Shown here: positions 5,397 to 8,614 of the stretch, piece by piece
Layout: every line of letters starts with the position of its first letter
How positions within the stretch are numbered: position 1 is the first letter of the stretch
Origin: JANRLJ01 sp034437895
Lineage (GTDB): Bacteria; Chloroflexota; Anaerolineae; Aggregatilineales; Phototrophicaceae
Reading direction: 5' to 3'
DNA length: 8,614 bases
Assembly: GCA_034437895.1 (NCBI GenBank)
Contig: DAOTTO010000628.1
Span: 1 to 8,614 of the forward strand
Program-made: the position numbers and the translations under genes
Notes under the pieces: model-generated
The model's database searches: none
What the model was told of the DNA's origin: nothing
Seen by the model: only the letters and a program-made list of their open reading frames with translations

Positions 5397-7052
5397 ATGG
5401 AAAGACGTATCACAGACGACATTCACGAACTCAGACGAGTTTTACCTTCGCATCTGGACTCTGCTCTGGATGAGCTAGGCAACACCGAAAATCTATTAGA
5501 AATTGTCCTCGATCTAGGCCGCTTGCCGAGTGCCCGCTTTCTCGATGGCGAAATCACATTATCCGATAAAGAAGTTACCCGCGACGATATTGACACCATC
5601 GTAGGCAATATTGGCAACTTCGATGCCGATAACCGCGCCGGGATGGAACGCACACTGCATCGCATCTCTGGCATTCGCAATCGTCGCGGCGATGTCGTCG
5701 GCCTGACGTGCCGCGTCGGACGCGCCGTGTATGGGACGATTGAAATCATTGAGGATTTGATTCATTCCGGGCAAAGCATTTTGATGCTGGGGCCGCCCGG
5801 TGTCGGCAAGACGACCATGCTGCGTGAGGCAGCGCGTGTTTTGGCAGAAACCAAGCGCGTGATTATCGTGGATACCTCCAACGAAATCGCTGGCGATGGC
5901 GATGTGCCGCATCCCGCCATCGGCAAGGCGCGGCGGATGCAAGTGTCGCACCCGGAACGTCAGCATGAAGTGATGATTGAGGCGGTGGAAAACCACAACC
6001 CGGAAGTCATCGTCATTGACGAAATCGGGCGCGAACTCGAAGCGATGGCCGCCCGCACGATTGCCGAGCGTGGTGTACAGTTGGTCGGCACGGCGCACGG
6101 CAATGCGCTGGATAACTTGATGCTCAACCCGACGCTTTCTGATCTCATAGGCGGCATCGAATCCGTCACGCTTTCCGATGATGAAGCGCGTCGGCGTGGC
6201 ACACAAAAAACCGTTTTGGAACGCCGTGCGCCGCCGACATTTGATGTGTTGATCGAAATTCAGACTCGTGACCGCTTGGCGATTCATGAGGATGTATCGG
6301 CAGCAGTCGATAGTGTGCTACGCGGACGTTCACTTCCGATAGAAATCCGCAGCCGCAACGATCAAGGCGAGATTCGTGTCGAAACGACCATACCGGATTA
6401 TCCCAATAAGCTGACGGGTGAGCGCGATCAACGCCCCGGTAATAACGGCGGCGGACGCAACGGCAATGGTAACGGCGGCGAAAGTCGCGCTGGCAGCACT
6501 AACGGGAATGGCAATGCACGTCGCGCAGGCAAGATGAGCGGCGGCGAGGAATTTATCCCGCGCTCGGCAGATGGCGGCCCTTTACAGGCGCTTAAAGTGT
6601 ATGCCTATGGCGTAGCACGTAACCGCTTGCAGCAGGCAGCGCGTCGGTTGCATGTGCCGCTCAACGTCGTAGAAGATATGGCGCAGTCTGATGCGATTGT
6701 GACGTTGAAGAATTATTACCGCCGCCGCCCCAAATTGATCGTGGACGCGGAACGGCGCGGGATGCCGATTTATGTACTGCGAGCGAATACCGTCAGCCAG
6801 ATGGAAAACTTCCTGATCGACATCTTTAAGTTGGAGGTCAACCCCCTTGACCCTTTTGGGGAAGCCCTCCGGGAAACTGAGCAGGCGATTTTGCGAATCC
6901 GCGCCGGGGTAGAATTCATCGACCTCATGCCGCAGGATTCCACGCTGCGCCGCCGCCAGCATGAGCTTGCCCGCAAAGCTGATCTGGCTTCTCGGAGTTA
7001 TGGCGACGAACCCACCCGACATGTGCGGATTTACCGTCAAGAACCCGCGTAA
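5397..7052 (+). CDS. AAA ATPase with R3H domain (Ycf45/SpoIIIAA-like)
   Basis: The 551-residue protein joins a P-loop ATPase to a C-terminal nucleic-acid-binding domain. After an N-terminal region (1-105) come Walker A GPPGVGKT (132-139), Walker B VIVIDEIG (204-211) and a sensor-like GTAHG (231-235). This ATPase is related to SpoIIIAA and to plastid/cyanobacterial Ycf45. Residues about 340-382 form a flexible linker rich in Gly, Asn and Arg. The C-terminus (about 490-548) has the R3H signature Arg518-x3-His522 in LRRRQHELARKAD, then SYGDEPTRHVRIY, expected to bind single-stranded DNA or RNA. Proteins of this architecture are common in Chloroflexota and cyanobacteria; their process is poorly defined, so only ATP-driven nucleic acid work can be inferred. 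AGGAG at 5377-5381 is the ribosome site, with a rather long spacer. It follows the GNAT gene by 23 bases and ends in a strong terminator. Confidence 0.92.
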   Translation: MERRITDDIHELRRVLPSHLDSALDELGNTENLLEIVLDLGRLPSARFLDGEITLSDKEVTRDDIDTIVGNIGNFDADNRAGMERTLHRISGIRNRRGDVVGLTCRVGRAVYGTIEIIEDLIHSGQSILMLGPPGVGKTTMLREAARVLAETKRVIIVDTSNEIAGDGDVPHPAIGKARRMQVSHPERQHEVMIEAVENHNPEVIVIDEIGRELEAMAARTIAERGVQLVGTAHGNALDNLMLNPTLSDLIGGIESVTLSDDEARRRGTQKTVLERRAPPTFDVLIEIQTRDRLAIHEDVSAAVDSVLRGRSLPIEIRSRNDQGEIRVETTIPDYPNKLTGERDQRPGNNGGGRNGNGNGGESRAGSTNGNGNARRAGKMSGGEEFIPRSADGGPLQALKVYAYGVARNRLQQAARRLHVPLNVVEDMAQSDAIVTLKNYYRRRPKLIVDAERRGMPIYVLRANTVSQMENFLIDIFKLEVNPLDPFGEALRETEQAILRIRAGVEFIDLMPQDSTLRRRQHELARKADLASRSYGDEPTRHVRIYRQEPA

Positions 7053-7067
7053 GAGCAAAATATAAAG

Positions 7068-7095
7068 AGGGACATCCATAAGGGTGTCCCTTTTT
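7068..7095 (+). terminator. Rho-independent terminator of the GNAT/AAA-R3H operon
   Basis: The 10-bp stem AGGGACATCC (7068-7077) pairs with GGGTGTCCCT (7082-7091), including one wobble, across the 4-base loop ATAA. It runs directly into five T residues (7091-7095), 15 bases after the stop codon. Confidence 0.92.
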
Positions 7096-7127
7096 ACAAA
7101 CATTTTACAAATATCGACATCCTAATA

Positions 7128-7311
7128 AACCTGAGTTTCGGACAGTGTTTTCATTCTATCCCCACCCCCTATCCCCACCCCACTTCGTAGAGAGGGGACT
7201 TAAAGAACCATTGTGAACTGTTTTTCTCCCCTTCTCCATTGCATGGCGAAAGGGTCGGGGGATGAGGACATCATAAAAGTTAATCAAAGTGCGCTATCCA
7301 AAACTGAGGTT
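7128..7311. mobile_element. Diverged double-hairpin repeat element, copy B
   Basis: The core (about 7157-7266) has the same order of C-rich block, AGAGAGGGGACTT, a short spacer, TTTTTCTCCCC and a second G-rich block as the elements at 2986-3120 and 8501-8614, but with many differences. Its outer ends form an 18-bp inverted repeat with 15 matches, AACCTGAGTTTCGGACAG (7128-7145) against 7294-7311. AATA lies immediately outside both ends (7124-7127 and 7312-7315), perhaps a 4-bp target duplication. No coding content. Confidence 0.6.
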
Positions 7312-7390
7312 AATAACCACAATACCCCGACTCAATATCCACATTTTTGATTTTTCTGGTAATCTATGCCTGTTTTAAGTGGATTTGTAC

Positions 7391-7411
7391 ACCGCCGTTC
7401 GGCGGTTTTTT
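7391..7411 (+). terminator. Terminator-like hairpin with no gene directly before it
   Basis: The stem ACCGCC (7391-7396) / GGCGGT (7401-7406) with loop GTTC is followed by a run of six T (7406-7411). The nearest upstream gene already ends in its own terminator at 7068-7095. This may be a backup or displaced terminator, or it may end a short untracked transcript. Confidence 0.75.
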
Positions 7412-7471
7412 GAAATAAGATTGTGGATTATGCTGTCCGGTTTACCCCTATAAAAAATGAAAAGGTTCGCT

Positions 7472-8095
7472 ATGGCTAAAAGAACATCAACGCAAAAGAC
7501 GACTAAAGCACCTGGCCCCTTCGATGCGATTATGCAACGCTACGGACATCTGTTCACATTTGAACGGATCGTCATCGGGGGAACTATTATGCTTACGCTG
7601 CTCATCGTCGGCATCATTGGGTTAAATTCCTTCCAAAATCGGCAGGTCGATATTGATGACATTGTACGAATCGGCGGGTTACAGCGGGGGCATCAAGAAG
7701 GCGCAAGCTATACTGATGCCCAAGAATTACCCCCTTCTGGCGGTATTCATAACCCGACTTGGCAGAATTGCGGCGTTTACGATACGCCAATTGACAGTCA
7801 ATATGCCGTCCATTCGTTGGAACATGGCGCGGTTTGGATCACTTATAACCCCGATTTGCCTGCCGACCAGATTGAGCGCTTGCAAGACCTCGTTAGCGGT
7901 GCCAGCCATCGCTTACTCAGCCCATATCCGGGGCAGGAAAGCCCGATTGTTGTAACGGCTTGGGGTTTACAGTTGTTGCTTGATGATGCGGAGGATGGTC
8001 GCTTGGGCCAATTTATCCGTAACTATGAACAAGGCCCTCAAACGCCCGAACTCGGCGCGGTTTGCAGTGGCGGCGTGGGTCAGCCTGTGCGCTAA
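7472..8095 (+). CDS. DUF3105 family membrane-anchored protein
   Basis: The 207-residue protein has a basic cytoplasmic N-terminus (MAKRTSTQKTTK), one membrane helix at about 32-52 (RIVIGGTIMLTLLIVGIIGL) and an extracytoplasmic DUF3105 domain. The family hallmarks are clear: LPPSGGIHNPTWQNCGVYD (87-104), VHSLEHGAVWITYNPDLP (113-130), LLSPYPG, VVTAWGLQL and an end of PELGAVCSGG (192-201). Cys100 and Cys198 could form a disulfide. The biochemical function of DUF3105 is not established; conserved His residues in the HSLEHG region might bind metal, which is speculation. Start 7472 is preferred because AAAAGG at 7460-7465 lies six bases before it; ATG 7457 would add MKRFA. It is transcribed alone, with no close partner gene. 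Confidence 0.9.
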   Translation: MAKRTSTQKTTKAPGPFDAIMQRYGHLFTFERIVIGGTIMLTLLIVGIIGLNSFQNRQVDIDDIVRIGGLQRGHQEGASYTDAQELPPSGGIHNPTWQNCGVYDTPIDSQYAVHSLEHGAVWITYNPDLPADQIERLQDLVSGASHRLLSPYPGQESPIVVTAWGLQLLLDDAEDGRLGQFIRNYEQGPQTPELGAVCSGGVGQPVR

Positions 8096-8114
8096 ACAGA
8101 TCAGTTTTTAGATT

Positions 8115-8139
8115 TTCCCTTACAGGGAAGTCTATTTTG
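8115..8139 (+). terminator. Weak terminator candidate after the DUF3105 gene
   Basis: TTCCCT (8115-8120) pairs with AGGGAA (8124-8129) around a 3-base loop, followed by a mixed T-rich stretch (tctatttt). The stem is short, so confidence is modest. Confidence 0.4.
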
Positions 8140-8142
8140 GTA

Positions 8143-8166
8143 GGGAGTGACCTATGTGTCACTCCC
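8143..8166. repeat. Perfect 9-bp hairpin without T-tract
   Basis: GGGAGTGAC (8143-8151) pairs perfectly with GTCACTCCC (8158-8166) around the loop CTATGT. Neither strand has a T-run after it, so it is not a classical terminator. It could stabilise or end the DUF3105 transcript in another way, or be a protein binding site. Confidence 0.6.
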
Positions 8167-8210
8167 GGCGGACTAAAGACCAATAACTTATAAACTGCCT
8201 AACTTCTATG

Positions 8211-8249
8211 ATAAAAATAAAAACCAGCATCAACTTGACACTGGTTTTT
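8211..8249 (-). terminator. Rho-independent terminator of tRNA-Ser
   Basis: On the minus strand AAAACCAG (8248-8241) pairs with CTGGTTTT (8227-8220) across a 13-base loop and continues into TATTTTTAT (about 8219-8211). It lies just after the tRNA 3' end. The opposite strand also ends in a T-run, so it may act both ways. Confidence 0.75.
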
Positions 8250-8254
8250 TTCTG

Positions 8255-8339
8255 CGGAGAGAGTGGGATTCGAACCCACGATGGTGTTACCCATACCCGC
8301 GTTCCAGGCGAGCGCACTAGGCCACTATGCGACCTCTCC
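8255..8339 (-). tRNA. tRNA-Ser (anticodon GGA)
   Basis: The 85-base minus-strand sequence folds as a class II tRNA. The acceptor arm is GGAGAGG/TCTCTCC with one G-U pair and discriminator G. The D stem is GCA/TGC; the anticodon stem is CTCGC/GCGGG with loop CTGGAAC, giving anticodon GGA (reads UCC and UCU). A long variable arm ATGG-GTAACA-CCAT is diagnostic for serine, and the T arm is GTGGG-TTCGAAT-CCCAC. The full 3' CCA is not encoded, so it must be added after transcription. Confidence 0.96.
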
Positions 8340-8376
8340 AGTGAGCTTTTTAGGAATTTTTCCTACAAACATGTTG

Positions 8377-8405
8377 ATTATAACAGTTGTGGAAAAATCT
8401 GACTA
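8377..8405 (-). promoter_or_regulatory. Promoter of tRNA-Ser
   Basis: On the minus strand TAGTCA (8405-8400, four of six matches to TTGACA) is followed after 17 bases by TATAAT (8382-8377), itself preceded by TGT to make an extended -10. Transcription would start near 8370, about 30 bases before the mature tRNA. The leader contains a small TAGGAA/TTCCTA hairpin (8351-8365). Confidence 0.7.
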
Positions 8406-8500
8406 CCGCGAAGTTGACGCAAACATGGTAATCGTACCAGATTTTTTATACGCCTCATTAAAGATCAAACCCAACCACAAAGGCACAAAGATTACAAAGT

Positions 8501-8614
8501 AGGACTTTCGCTCACGCATTTACCCCACCCCTAAATCCCCTCCCCATTGCATGGAGAGGGGACTTCAAGATGCGTTTTTCTCCCCCTCTCCAAGTATTGG
8601 AGAGGGGGCCGGGG
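8501..8614. mobile_element. Double-hairpin repeat element, copy C (cut by window end)
   Basis: It starts with the same terminal repeat, AGGACTTTCGCT, and matches the reverse complement of 3007-3120 at 112 of 114 positions. It is in the opposite orientation to copy A. About 21 further bases ending in AGCGAAAGTCCT are expected just beyond the window. No coding content. Confidence 0.8.

Noticed and set aside
5559..6287. Long minus-strand frame of 242 residues inside the ATPase gene
   Set aside because: Shadow of the strongly supported AAA-R3H gene; His/Arg-rich composition with no domains.
8208..8402. Plus-strand frame containing GESGIRTHDGVTHTRVPG
   Set aside because: This is the familiar artefact of translating the antisense of a tRNA-Ser gene; no protein is expected.
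8263..8502. Plus-strand 79-residue frame over the tRNA and its promoter
   Set aside because: It starts inside the tRNA antisense and runs through its promoter, with no ribosome site.

Overview
The window looks like chromosomal DNA of a Chloroflexota bacterium, probably of the Anaerolineae type. I base this on three things: a Ycf45/SpoIIIAA-like AAA ATPase fused to an R3H domain, a DUF3105 membrane protein, and families of C/G-rich double-hairpin repeats of a kind common in that phylum. This is recognition of gene content and style, not a database result.

Layout, left to right. 1-224 (-): 5' part of an unknown gene with one membrane segment. 225-832: AT-rich spacer holding a 248-bp non-coding mobile element (502-749) with 14-bp terminal inverted repeats starting GTAA and a perfect 8-bp target duplication, as in the IS66 family. 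833-1537 (+): protein with TPR-like helices, a LERERL coiled coil and a TM2-like membrane domain. 1596-1786 (-): decayed remains of a CysM-type cysteine synthase, abutting and slightly overlapping the 3' end of a PfkB-family sugar kinase (1776-2909, -). 2986-3120: double-hairpin repeat element. 3157-3999 (+): Bro-N/DinD-like protein, phage or mobile-DNA associated. 4000-4407: spacer with an extended -10 promoter. 4408-5373 and 5397-7052 (+): a tandem GNAT-fold protein and the AAA-R3H ATPase, a likely two-gene operon closed by a strong terminator. 7128-7311: a diverged relative of the repeat element. 7391-7411: a second terminator-like hairpin. 7472-8095 (+): DUF3105 protein. 8255-8339 (-): tRNA-Ser(GGA), with its own promoter and terminator. 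8501-8614: a second copy of the 2986-3120 element, inverted and cut by the window end.

The right half (4190-8340) reads as ordinary housekeeping chromosome. The left half is a patchwork: two AT-rich genes (TPR/TM2 and Bro/DinD), a sugar kinase, a gene remnant and several small non-autonomous elements. I see no CRISPR array, toxin-antitoxin pair, restriction system or other multi-gene defence system. The most unusual content is the small mobile elements and the cysteine synthase ghost.
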